A DNA stretch of 50,495 bases. Origin: Saccharothrix deserti (GTDB lineage Bacteria > Actinomycetota > Actinomycetes > Mycobacteriales > Pseudonocardiaceae). The translations under genes were made by a program, and so were the position numbers. Under the pieces are notes generated by a model. It searched no databases, had not been told where the DNA came from, and saw only the letters and a program-made list of their open reading frames with translations. This document shows, one piece after another, positions 40,073 to 48,227 of the stretch. Position 1 is the first letter of the stretch, and each line of letters opens with the position of its first letter. The DNA lies in assembly GCF_009769385.1 (NCBI RefSeq), contig NZ_VKAB01000054.1, positions 1 through 50,495 of the forward strand, read 5' to 3'.

Positions 40073-42683
40073 CGAACTGGTGCTGGACGTGCTCGCCGAG
40101 TGGCCGCAACGCTGGCGCTACCCGGCGTTGGCCAAAGACGCGGCGGCCGGGCTGCTGGACGTGGACACCGCCACCCGGTACGTCCTGGAGGGTCTGGCGC
40201 GTCCCCGCACGCCCGCCGAGAGCCTCGCGGACCTGGTCGGCGAAGGGCGCTTCGAACAGGCCGATGTCCTGCTCATCGAACTGCTGGACGTCGAGTCGCC
40301 GCAGGACGGCGCGGCCTGGCTCGGCGCCGGGGAGTGGTCGGCGGCGGAAAAGGCGTTGGCCGGGGCCAGGGACAAGGCCGTGGCGGAGGTGTCCCGCGAG
40401 TGGTCGGACCTGGCGGTCCGCGCCAAGTCGGTCGACGTGGACCTGCCGGGTGAACCCGCCCTGCTCGACCTGGCCAGGAAGTCCCTGCCCGAGGCCCGTG
40501 ACGTCATCGCGCGACACGACGAGGAGGTCACGGCCGCCGAACGCGAGTTGGGCGAACGGATCGAGGCCAGGCTCGCGGACGCGCTGGTGACCGCCGGCCG
40601 TGAGCCCGCCGTCCGGTCGTGGGAGAACGCGGTGCGGGAGTGCCTGCGGGCGGGCGAGTTCCGGGTCGCGGACCGCCTGGTGTCCGGCGGCCCGTACGGC
40701 ACGACGGAGGCGGGCCCGCGCGCGGTGGCCCGGCCGCCGCTGACCTGGCCGTGGCCCAACCACCCGGTGCCGGAGGTGCTGGGCTGGTACGGCGACCCGT
40801 GGGCCATGCCGGGTCCGGACTTCGCCCGGTTCCGCATCGAACCGGGCGACGACGCCCACGCGTTCGAGCTGATCGGGCACATCGCCAGGATCGCCGAGAA
40901 CCCGGACGCGCCGTCCGTGCGTGACTTCGCCACGGCCCTCGCCGCGGTGCTGGGGGAAACGGTCGCGCTGGAGGTGGACGAGGTCGACGGCAAGGCCGGT
41001 TTCCGGACCACGCTGTTCGGGCTCTCCGACCCCCGGCTGCCGAACCTGCCGATGCTGGGCTCACGCGGTGTGGCGCTCTGGGTCGGCGACGAGCGGGCCG
41101 GCGACGACAGCTCGCCGCCCGAGAGCGCCGAGCCGGTCATCTGGTTCCGGCCCTTCCTGGTCGCGCCCCAGTCCGGCAGGCCGGAGGTCACCACCCTCGA
41201 CATCGCGACGCTGCTGCGGGTGCTCGCGCCGGACGACAGGTTGCCGGTGACGCTCCCCACCGAGCGGAGGATCAACCTGCTGCGCCTGCTGGTGCCCCAC
41301 CTCGCGCCGTCGGTCGTCCTCGGGCACGTGCCCGCCGCGCTGGGTCGGGGCGCGTCACCGCGCGACTCGCTGGCGTGGTTGTTCGACCTGTTCGGGTTGC
41401 TGCCCGACGGTCCGGTGCTCGACTCGTTGTTGCACGACAGCGACGAGCACCCCATCGTGCTCGGGCAGTTGCTCGCCGCCGTGCTGCGGCACCGCCCTCG
41501 GGACGGGCGCGTCGGGCCGGCCGAGCTGGCGGTCGCCCGCACCGCCGAGGTCCGGTCGGCCGCCCGTGCCCGTGTCCTCGACGCGCTCGCCGACCAGCCG
41601 GCGGCCAAAGCCGTGCTCATGCTGATCCTGTGGCAGTTCGACGGCGACGAGAGCGTCCACGTGGACCGCGTCGTGGACGGTATCGGCACGGTCGAGCTGC
41701 CGCAGGACATCACGTCCTGGCTGCGCGATCGGCTCCCGGTCGGCAAGGCGCTGGACACGCTCGCCGCGCACGGGTTGGTGCGCCCGCTCGGGGACGGTGT
41801 GTTCGCATTGCCCGGCCCGGGGGTGCGCGACCTGCTGCGCGGCCTCAACGGACCGCGCGGACTGCGTGACGACCTGGTCGCCGCGCTGGACGAGGCCGCG
41901 GAGCGGCTCAGGCAGGCCAGGCTGGCCAACGCCGCGTTGATCGCCGAACGGGTCATCCGGCTCATCGGCCACCGGGTGGACAACGACGTCATCGCCGTGC
42001 TCGGTTGGCTCGACCGCGCTCGCGCGGCGACCACCGACCCCGACGTGGCGACGTTGATCGACAACGCGATCGAGCGCCTGGGCACGTTCGGCGGCGGGAC
42101 CTACGTGGCGGCCTACGAAGCGGCGCTCGCCCAGCCCGAGGCGGTGGAGGTGCACGACCTGGTCCGCACGGTCATCGGGGACGTCGAATGGCACCTGTCC
42201 CCCGGCTCCAGGCTCGCCGACGTCTCGGCGGACACCCGTCCCGTGCTGGTCTGGACCAATCGCTACATCATGCACGAGAACCTGCGGAACCTGGTGCTCA
42301 ACGCGTCACGCGCCCTGGGCCGTCGGACGTCCCAGGACCAGGGTGTGATCGCCGTCGACGTCCGCCGAACGGCCGCGGGCGACCCGGCCACGCCCGCGGG
42401 CATGAGCTCGCCGTGCGTGGTCATCGAGGTCAACGACAACGGGCCGGGATTCACGCCGGAGCACCTGGCCCGGTACCGCGGGATCATCGAGCAGGGCGAC
42501 GCCGCGCGCGATCTCGGCTCGGGCACCCGGCACGGGACCGGCATCCGCCAGGCCGTGGCCTGGCTCGCCGACTACGACGGCCGGCTGGAACTGCCCGACC
42601 GGTCCTCCGCCCGCTTCGACGGCGGCTGCGTCAGAATCTGGCTCCCGGCCTACCAGGACCCCAGTTCCGGTGGAACCTCATGA
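40065..42683 (+). CDS. Large protein with C-terminal GHKL (HATPase_c) domain
   Basis: Protein of 872 aa. About 730 residues of mostly helical sequence without a recognised family precede a histidine-kinase/Hsp90-type ATPase fold at about 730-865: N box IMHENLRNLVLNASRAL (Glu about 738, Asn about 746), G1 EVNDNGPGF (about 790) and G2 GTRHGTGI (about 822-829). No phospho-acceptor His helix, receiver or membrane segment is visible, so it is not an ordinary sensor kinase; it could be a GHKL switch ATPase as in MORC/MutL-like proteins, or phosphorylate the receiver protein encoded next door. GTG at 40065 follows AGGGGAGG. It overlaps the PLD gene by 8 bp and its 3' end overlaps the convergent receiver gene by 53 bp. 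Confidence 0.82.
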   Translation: MSDELVLDVLAEWPQRWRYPALAKDAAAGLLDVDTATRYVLEGLARPRTPAESLADLVGEGRFEQADVLLIELLDVESPQDGAAWLGAGEWSAAEKALAGARDKAVAEVSREWSDLAVRAKSVDVDLPGEPALLDLARKSLPEARDVIARHDEEVTAAERELGERIEARLADALVTAGREPAVRSWENAVRECLRAGEFRVADRLVSGGPYGTTEAGPRAVARPPLTWPWPNHPVPEVLGWYGDPWAMPGPDFARFRIEPGDDAHAFELIGHIARIAENPDAPSVRDFATALAAVLGETVALEVDEVDGKAGFRTTLFGLSDPRLPNLPMLGSRGVALWVGDERAGDDSSPPESAEPVIWFRPFLVAPQSGRPEVTTLDIATLLRVLAPDDRLPVTLPTERRINLLRLLVPHLAPSVVLGHVPAALGRGASPRDSLAWLFDLFGLLPDGPVLDSLLHDSDEHPIVLGQLLAAVLRHRPRDGRVGPAELAVARTAEVRSAARARVLDALADQPAAKAVLMLILWQFDGDESVHVDRVVDGIGTVELPQDITSWLRDRLPVGKALDTLAAHGLVRPLGDGVFALPGPGVRDLLRGLNGPRGLRDDLVAALDEAAERLRQARLANAALIAERVIRLIGHRVDNDVIAVLGWLDRARAATTDPDVATLIDNAIERLGTFGGGTYVAAYEAALAQPEAVEVHDLVRTVIGDVEWHLSPGSRLADVSADTRPVLVWTNRYIMHENLRNLVLNASRALGRRTSQDQGVIAVDVRRTAAGDPATPAGMSSPCVVIEVNDNGPGFTPEHLARYRGIIEQGDAARDLGSGTRHGTGIRQAVAWLADYDGRLELPDRSSARFDGGCVRIWLPAYQDPSSGGTS

Positions 42684-43857
42684 CCTCCGCCTGCAACGCG
42701 TCCACGTCCAGTGCCCCGGAACGCAGCTTCAGGCGCAACGCCTCCGCCTCTCGGCCGCACTTCTCCACGCTGTCGCGCCTCGTGCTCCGCCCACCGGTGA
42801 ACAGCGAGTCGCTCTTCACGTGGTACTCGTCGCAGTCGATCCACAGGTTGAGCCTGTTCACCCTGCTCCGGTCGTTCATCGCGACCAGTTCGCGGGCGAC
42901 CTGCAGGAGGTCCTGGCCGTTGAGCCTGCCCGCCGAGTTCTTCTGCACGATGTCGACCAGCCGGTACTTGACCCGCATGTCGCCCTGGTCGTGGTAGCGG
43001 GGCGGCACCGCCACGCTCATCAGGGCCACCGGGATCTCGGTGTGCCTGCGGAGGTGTTCGGCGATCACAGTGGTGCCGTAGCCGTCCGAGTTGTCGGTGA
43101 GGTGGAAGTCGACGAGAGCGCCGTCCACCGCCAGGCGGTCGCGGATGTCGTTCCACTCGGTCAACGAACTCACCGGCACGATGTCGAACTCGGAGTCGAG
43201 GATCTCCCGGATGTCGGCCATGATCTGGTCCTCGACGACTAACAGCCTGGGTCTCAGCCGGTTCCGCCGTGTGGAGGCCGAGCGCACGGTCGCGAGTTCG
43301 GGTAACGCGGGGAACAACGACGCGAAGCGCTCGGCCTCGACCGACCCGCTCAGCTCGGGGTGGCGCACGAGGTGGTCGATCAGCGTCGCACGCGTTCGGA
43401 CGACCCGCTCCCACGGACCTCGCAGCGGACCGCCCCACCCGATCGCCGGGTCGTCGCGCCAGAGCCCCATCAACCTGTCCAGCTCGTCGATGGTCGGTTC
43501 GGCGGGCAGCGCGGCGACAGCGTTGACGAACAGTTCCGCGTCGATCGACTCGATCGATTCCGGGGCGAGCACGTAGCGGTTCTGCCCTTGCCGGAGGTCC
43601 TGGATCGCTATCCCGCACTTGTTGCGGAGGTCGGAGACGCGGCGGTGGAGTGCGTCAGCCGTGATGCCGTCGGTCGGGAGCAGGTACGCGAGGTCGTGCT
43701 GGGTGATGCCGCGTTCTCCGCTGAGGGCCACCAGCGCGAGCACTTCGGCGCGCGCCCTGGTGAGTTCCGGAACCGGCACACCGGCCCGGTCCGCCTCGAC
43801 CGCGCCGAGCACCCTGATCGCAACTCTGGAATCCTTGTCGACGGCACGCGGCGGCAT
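42631..43857 (-). CDS. Regulator with N-terminal winged helix and C-terminal receiver domain
   Basis: Protein of 408 aa. Residues about 12-110 resemble the OmpR/SARP winged helix (VAIRVLGAVEADRAGVPVPELTRARAEVLALVALSGERGITQHDLAYLLPTDGITADALHRRVSDLRNK), then a helical spacer. Residues about 203-325 form a receiver: acidic pair E209-D210 (LLVVEDQ), acceptor D250 (GALVDFHLTD), switch Ser281 and Lys306 (DIVQKN). Having DNA-binding first and receiver second reverses the usual order. The C-terminal 80 residues (LWIDCDEYHVKSD and a basic helix) are unique. ATG at 43857 starts the domain cleanly. It converges with the GHKL gene and overlaps it by 53 bp, so GHKL domain and receiver may form a two-component-like pair (inference). 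Confidence 0.82.
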   Translation of the reverse strand: MPPRAVDKDSRVAIRVLGAVEADRAGVPVPELTRARAEVLALVALSGERGITQHDLAYLLPTDGITADALHRRVSDLRNKCGIAIQDLRQGQNRYVLAPESIESIDAELFVNAVAALPAEPTIDELDRLMGLWRDDPAIGWGGPLRGPWERVVRTRATLIDHLVRHPELSGSVEAERFASLFPALPELATVRSASTRRNRLRPRLLVVEDQIMADIREILDSEFDIVPVSSLTEWNDIRDRLAVDGALVDFHLTDNSDGYGTTVIAEHLRRHTEIPVALMSVAVPPRYHDQGDMRVKYRLVDIVQKNSAGRLNGQDLLQVARELVAMNDRSRVNRLNLWIDCDEYHVKSDSLFTGGRSTRRDSVEKCGREAEALRLKLRSGALDVDALQAEVMRFHRNWGPGRPGARF

Positions 43858-44476
43858 CGAACCAGGATAGCCATCGGCAAGGCCGAGCGGGGGCACGGTA
43901 ACGGCCCTGAGACATTCGAGTAGGCGCCGGGGAACTTTCGGACTCTTCCGTGGAGCCGCCGCTACCGCCCCGCTGGAAATCGCTTTAACACAACACGACC
44001 CAGCGGAAGGCGCATTATTGCGGATTGCCGATTCGCGACCGACATCTCCGCGCACCCTTTGGGGCGCCTCGGAGCCCGACATGCCGACCACGTGGCGGAT
44101 GTCCGGGCAGACGAGGTCAGGGCATCACGTCGCAGGTCTCGGTGATCATGACGCCGCGGCGGTCACCCCCGTCGTACCTGCCCTAGATCGTTTCCGGGTG
44201 CCGCGACGGGGACGCAGTTCGCGGTAACCGGACAGATCGACGGCGACACCTGCGATGCGTACCGCTTCACCCCATGCAGGCGGATCGTCGTCACACCGGG
44301 TCGGTTCCACAGCCCGAAGAACTGCGGCTTCAGACTCGATCCGGCACTTCGCAGACAGGGTTCCGGTAGTGGATCGACCACGTTACGTGACTATTTCCGT
44401 CCGGTTACACCACGGGTGCACCGCACTGGTGACCCGCTTGGGAAAAAGTTCGCGACACAGTGACCGAGGAGACACC
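43858..44476. other. 619-bp region without a supported gene
   Basis: Upstream region of the receiver gene (minus) and of the tiny-ORF chain (plus). An AT-richer patch near 43978-44025 may hold the receiver gene promoter. Frames around 44208-44340 read like protein (GTQFAVTGQIDGDTCDAYRF) but have no start, ribosome site or known family; possibly a decayed exported gene. Confidence 0.4.
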
Positions 44477-44572
44477 ATGTCCACCGATCCGCGAGCCTCG
44501 CACACCGTCCGAGTCAAAGAGTTGACATCCTTCCCGAACGAGTGCACCCCCTGTTTCACCGCCTGCGCCTGA
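44477..44572 (+). CDS. 31-aa peptide with Cys-rich tail, candidate RiPP precursor
   Basis: Tiny gene with ATG at 44477 preceded by GAGGAG at 5 bp. The product has a charged leader-like half (MSTDPRASHTVRVKELTS) and a tail FPNECTPCFTACA with three Cys (C-x2-C-x3-C) and two Thr. That layout resembles ribosomally made, modified peptides (lanthipeptide- or thioether-like cores). No modifying enzyme is recognised next door, so a structural or regulatory leader peptide is also possible. Its TGA overlaps the next ATG (TGATG at 44570-44574), which suggests real translation. Confidence 0.5.
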   Translation: MSTDPRASHTVRVKELTSFPNECTPCFTACA

Positions 44573-44667
44573 TGCACGATGGGATTGCGCTGCTCGATCG
44601 GAGATCTGCGATCAACCTCCCCGAAAGCCACGCGAAACACCTCTCACAGGAAGCGATATCCATATGA
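44572..44667 (+). CDS. 31-aa coupled small ORF between peptide gene and rhiA-like gene
   Basis: Frame MHDGIALLDRRSAINLPESH, ending AKHLSQEAISI, 31 residues. It starts inside the TGATG overlap with the Cys-tail peptide gene and ends in an ATGA overlap with the rhiA-like start at 44664. No independent ribosome site and no known family; the double overlap is the support. It may only carry ribosomes into the downstream gene. Confidence 0.35.
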   Translation: MHDGIALLDRRSAINLPESHAKHLSQEAISI

Positions 44668-45383
44668 CAGGCACGCAGTACACGCTCCGGGTCAACAACA
44701 TGTCCACCAACTTGGTCGACATGTGCGTGTTCCAGAAGGACCCCAGCATCGGCGTACCCGACGTGATGTCACTGGCGTGGTTCGCCAAGTCGAGTCACCC
44801 GACCACGCAGCAGACGTTCAGGTGGACCATCGACTACTCGTTCGTCTGGTCTGAGACCGGGACCCTGAAGCCGGGGGTCTTCTTCGACGCCTCGCAGACG
44901 TGGCCCGCGGATCCGGGTGTCGTCAAACCCTCGACGCCTACCGTCGCCGGCAACCAGATCGGATTCGGCCGCCCCGAGGGAGCGTACACGTTCACGTCCG
45001 CGCCCACGCCCGGTGCGGAGGCCGGGACGCTGTACGTCAAACAGGGCAGTGACCTCCCCCTGAGGCAGGCTTCCGTCGGCATCGGCATGTCGGGGGCCGG
45101 CGCGTTCGCGGTGCAGGCGCAGCCCAACCTGAACCTGAATTTCACCCCGCACCCCACCTACTTCCTGGCGGCGGGCACGTACCAGCAGGGCGAGGTGCTG
45201 AACGTCGGGACGATCACCAACGTGCTCCCCGTCGAATTCCCCCCCAACGTCTACTCCATGACCGCGACGCTGAACCCTGACAACAGCTGGACCCTCGTGT
45301 CCACCGCGGAAATCAACGCACTGGACACCAAGGACGAGATCGCCGAACGCCGGGGCGCACTGGCGCTGGTGGCGGGCCAGTGA
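44664..45383 (+). CDS. RhiA-like protein
   Basis: Protein of 239 aa without signal peptide or membrane helix. Segments such as YTLRVNNMSTNLVDMCVFQKDPSIGVPDVMSLAWFAKSSHPTTQQTFRWTIDYSFVWSETGTL and ASVGIGMSGAGAFAVQAQPNLNLNFTPHPTYFLAAGTYQQGEVLNV match my memory of the rhizobial RhiA family, an abundant quorum-sensing-controlled protein of unknown biochemical role. The sequence is beta-rich and low in charge, suggesting a beta-sandwich. AGGAAG lies 10 bp before the ATG and the start overlaps the preceding tiny ORF (ATGA), so it may be translated as part of that chain. Assignment rests on memory of the family. Confidence 0.65.
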   Translation: MTGTQYTLRVNNMSTNLVDMCVFQKDPSIGVPDVMSLAWFAKSSHPTTQQTFRWTIDYSFVWSETGTLKPGVFFDASQTWPADPGVVKPSTPTVAGNQIGFGRPEGAYTFTSAPTPGAEAGTLYVKQGSDLPLRQASVGIGMSGAGAFAVQAQPNLNLNFTPHPTYFLAAGTYQQGEVLNVGTITNVLPVEFPPNVYSMTATLNPDNSWTLVSTAEINALDTKDEIAERRGALALVAGQ

Positions 45384-45565
45384 TCGAACACCTGGAGACG
45401 AGGGACGCCGCCACGGCGCATCCTCCAGGCGCGTGCACGAAGGTCCGGGTCACCCCGATCGGGTAATTCGCTTCCAGCAATCGGCACCGGAAGCGCACTG
45501 CGGTGAATGCGACCGACGACTTCACATCCACCTGACGGCCGGACCGCCCGACGCGGGGACGGAAA

Positions 45566-45603
45566 GGGACGTCCGACATCCATCCGCGGACGCCGGACGC
45601 CCC
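45566..45603. terminator. Hairpin between convergent rhiA-like and cysteine-dioxygenase-like genes
   Basis: GGGACGTCCG (45566-45575) pairs with CGGACGCCCC (45594-45603), 9 of 10 Watson-Crick plus one G-U, loop 18 nt. It sits in the 271-bp gap between two convergent genes; nothing else is seen in that gap. Confidence 0.4.
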
Positions 45604-45654
45604 TTCCGAAAACGACCGCGGGTCGGCACGCCGCTACGGCGCCTGCCGTTGCGT

Positions 45655-46188
45655 TCAGTCAGTCCTCGGTGGGTGTGCCCTGCCGGCCCCGTGCGGGACG
45701 AGTTGTTCCTCGGCGTCGGTCGGGATGCGGTGCAGCAGGCCGTCCTCGTGCTCGGCGTACTGGCCGGTGCGGGTCAACGGGGGCGAGTACGCGTGGATGG
45801 TGACGGTGGGGCCGGCGTCGGGTTCGCGGCGCATGCGGTGGATGAAGGTGTTGTCGAAGCTGAAGCCGTTGCCCTCGGGCACGGCGGTGCCGGTCGGTCT
45901 CCGGCCCAGGCGCAGTTGTTCGTGCCGGATGCTGCCTTTGGCCACGTAGACGGCGCCGCTGGAGCGGTCGTGGTCGTGGTAGCCGGTGTCGTGTTCGTCG
46001 TCCATCCAGGCGATGGCCCAGATGCCGAGGTGGTCGTTGGTGAACACGTCGACGTAGGTGCGTTCGGACGTGGTCTCGCGCAGGGTGTCCTCCCACAGCT
46101 CGGGCCGCTTGGCCACCGCCTCGGCGATGCGCGCCAACTCGGGTGGCCCGATGTCCTTCTCGGGGACGTCGAAAGGCAGATCTCGCAT
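45655..46188 (-). CDS. Cysteine dioxygenase-type cupin
   Basis: Cupin of 177 aa in the thiol dioxygenase family, which oxidises cysteine (or a related thiol) to a sulfinic acid with non-heme iron. The metal ligands are visible: H71 and H73 in GYHDHDRSSGAVYVAKG and H117 in FIHRMRR; HAYSPP (Tyr134) matches the catalytic His/Tyr pair segment of cysteine dioxygenase. AAGGAG lies 8 bp before the ATG. Length is near that of bacterial enzymes. Downstream of an alcohol-dehydrogenase remnant, with which it may once have formed an operon. Confidence 0.87.
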   Translation of the reverse strand: MRDLPFDVPEKDIGPPELARIAEAVAKRPELWEDTLRETTSERTYVDVFTNDHLGIWAIAWMDDEHDTGYHDHDRSSGAVYVAKGSIRHEQLRLGRRPTGTAVPEGNGFSFDNTFIHRMRREPDAGPTVTIHAYSPPLTRTGQYAEHEDGLLHRIPTDAEEQLVPHGAGRAHPPRTD

Positions 46189-46244
46189 GGGTTCGGCTCC
46201 TTCTCGGGCCGGGTCGGCGGCGGCGGTGTTCGGGTGCGGGTGGT

Positions 46245-46358
46245 TCAGGACCGGAAGACGCTGCGGGTGCAGCCGTCGTCCTTGGTCTTGAACAGCTCGT
46301 AGCCGTGCGGCACCTGGTCCAGCGGCATCACGTGGGTCGCCAGGTGCGGCGAACGGCG
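46245..46358 (-). pseudogene. 3' remnant of a zinc-dependent alcohol dehydrogenase
   Basis: The last 34 or so residues of a zinc alcohol dehydrogenase survive (HLATHVMPLDQVPHGYELFKTKDDGCTRSVFRS). Upstream of about 46358 the frame loses homology. In another frame an ATG at 46426 gives MRTATKAAVLTGAGAA and runs to a stop in the remnant, possibly the original 5' end joined after an internal deletion with frameshift. Not functional. Confidence 0.65.
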
Positions 46359-46483
46359 GCCCGCCCGCCCCACGCGGCTGCCGCGCCGGCGCCGGTCAGC
46401 ACCGCGGCCTTGGTTGCTGTCCTCATGCTCCGCCTTCCCATCCAGTCCTCGCGGTGTCCTGCGGTCTGGCATTCCGGTCCGCC

Positions 46484-46996
46484 TCAGGACCGGTCCGCCG
46501 CCCCTTGCTTGGCGCGGTCGTAGGCGAGGTGCAGCCAGTCCGACGCCGCGACCGCGGTCAACGCCGTCATCAGCAGCCCCGTGGCCCGCGGCGCGAGAAC
46601 CCGGCCCGCCGTCAACGCACCGGCGATCCACACCCCCGAGCAGAACGGGCAGGTCGCCAGTTCCCCCACCGCATGCCGGGCTCCGGCCCGCACCGACTCG
46701 TTGACCTCCGCCTCACCCGCGGCACCGTCATAGCGCGTGAACGGCGCCCGCAGCACGCTGGTGACCGCGCTCTTCGTCACCAGCCGACTCGCCTTGTGGG
46801 TGGCCACCGACAGCAACACCACATCCCCGGTGGACCACCGCTCCGGCAAACGAGCGCCCCGCCGCCTGCCGACGGCCGCCGCAACGCCGACCAACCCCGC
46901 GTATGACAAGAGCGACGCCGCGTAACCGCCCAGCGGGCGCTGCTCACCACCGGCGTAGGCGGATCGGACGCGGCGCCACCACTCGCCCATCGACAT
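46484..46996 (-). CDS. DUF1360 family membrane-associated protein
   Basis: Protein of 170 aa. The DUF1360 signature is clear: RWSTGDVVLLSVATHKASRLVTKSAVTSVLRAPFTRY, then VGELATCPFCSGVWIAGALTAGRVLAPRATGLLMTALTAVAASDWLHLAYD, with the CxxC pair and hydrophobic helices. Two more hydrophobic segments lie near the N-terminus (LGGYAASLLSYAGLVGVAAAVG). Function of the family is unknown. Start uncertain: ATG at 46996 or 46990; an upstream frame to 47089 has no better ribosome site. Confidence 0.82.
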   Translation of the reverse strand: MSMGEWWRRVRSAYAGGEQRPLGGYAASLLSYAGLVGVAAAVGRRRGARLPERWSTGDVVLLSVATHKASRLVTKSAVTSVLRAPFTRYDGAAGEAEVNESVRAGARHAVGELATCPFCSGVWIAGALTAGRVLAPRATGLLMTALTAVAASDWLHLAYDRAKQGAADRS

Positions 46997-47255
46997 GGAC
47001 GCGGGGTTGCCGGTCCGCACCCCACCAAACCCGCGTGGTCCCAAGGCGACGGACGCGTCCAGATGCGACAGTCCTCGGTCCCGTGACACGGCGACTCACC
47101 GTGAGACGACCCGGCGGTGTCAATCCGCGGTGGGAGGGATGCGCGCCCGCCGGCCGGGTATCCGCTGGGTTCCCGACGGGACGAGGTCGATTTGTAGGAC
47201 TGGGACCTGTGGGGACCGGGGCCACACCGGTGGCGGCACGATGAAGGAGACGATC

Positions 47256-47429
47256 ATGACAGAGCCCCGACGCGATGAGGAGACGGTGGAGCGCGGTTCG
47301 GTCGAGGAGGCCACCGGCGCACCGCTCACGGACGTGGAACGCGAGGTGTCCGAGCGACCGCCGAGCGACGACGCCGCCGGCAACCAGCCCCACGGGGATG
47401 ACGGGCCGAGCCGAAGCGGAACCCCCTGA
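47256..47429 (+). CDS. Small acidic hypothetical protein
   Basis: Protein of 57 aa, highly charged and probably disordered (TEPRRDEETVERGSVEEATG, then REVSERPPSDDAAGNQP). ATG at 47256 has AAGGAG 6 bp upstream; an ATG at 47241 overlaps that ribosome site. No family recognised. The good ribosome site and stop within a short intergenic space support it as a real small gene. Confidence 0.5.
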   Translation: MTEPRRDEETVERGSVEEATGAPLTDVEREVSERPPSDDAAGNQPHGDDGPSRSGTP

Positions 47430-47668
47430 CATGGAACGCGGCCCGACTCCCGGCGAGCCGAGCCCGACAGAACCGGCGATCACGTATCCGCCTGCGACGC
47501 CCATGCGTTAGACCGCTGCTCTCCGTAGTGGGCTACGCGTGGTGCCCAGGGTGCGACGGACCGCGCCGAGCATGGTTCAGTGCGGTCCCGATGTGGCGCG
47601 GTTCTCCTACGACGAGGACCACGACGCTCACGGGAGTGGTTCTCACGACCTGCGGGTACCTCCTGATC

Positions 47669-48184
47669 GTGGACGAATTCCTGGGCATCTACCTCAGAGA
47701 CCAACTCGCGATGGGCGTGCTGTGGCGGGAGGTGGCGCGCCGCGCCCAGCGCAACAACCGCGGCACCGAACTGGGCGAGGCGCTGGCCGGGGTCGCCACG
47801 GCGATCGCCGAGGACGTCGAGACCTTCCGATCGATCATGCAACGGGTCGGTGTGCGCACCAACCCCGTCAAGACCGGGCTGGCGATCGGCGCCGAGCGCC
47901 TGGGACGGCTCAAGCGCAACGGCCGGCTGGCGTCGTATTCACCGCTGAGCCGGTTCGAGGAGCTGGAGTTCCTCACGATGGGGATCGAGGGCAAGAAACA
48001 GCTCTGGACGACCTTGCGCGATCTCGCCGGGCTCAAGACACGCCTGCCCGACGTCGACTTCGACCACCTGATCGACCGGGCCGCGCATCAACGTGCCGAC
48101 CTCGAACCCTTCCGGACACGCGCCGGAACCGACGCGTTCGCCATGTCCACCGCGAAAGCGACGACGCCGAAGGAAGGACGGTGA
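47669..48184 (+). CDS. Conserved actinobacterial helical protein (ferritin-like), function unknown
   Basis: Protein of about 171 aa, almost all helical: EFLGIYLRDQLAMGVLWREVARRAQRNNRGTELGEALAGVATAIAEDVETFRSIMQRVGV, then KTGLAIGAERLGRLKRNGRLASYSPLSRFEELEFLTMGIEGKKQLWTTLRDLA. This layout is familiar from uncharacterised actinobacterial proteins with a four-helix-bundle look; no catalytic residues can be named. I chose GTG at 47669 because similar proteins begin near the YLRDQL segment; in-frame starts at 47591 and 47636 exist and there is no decisive ribosome site. Confidence 0.7.
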   Translation: MDEFLGIYLRDQLAMGVLWREVARRAQRNNRGTELGEALAGVATAIAEDVETFRSIMQRVGVRTNPVKTGLAIGAERLGRLKRNGRLASYSPLSRFEELEFLTMGIEGKKQLWTTLRDLAGLKTRLPDVDFDHLIDRAAHQRADLEPFRTRAGTDAFAMSTAKATTPKEGR

Positions 48185-48227
48185 ACAGGGCGGTTCACTG
48201 TGCCGGCGCGTCGGGTACCCAGGGCCC

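Noticed and set aside
44163..44381. Possible decayed gene in the 43858-44476 gap
   Set aside because: Protein-like text in one plus frame (GTQFAVTGQIDGDTCDAYRF) but no start, ribosome site or known family; noted in the gap entry only.
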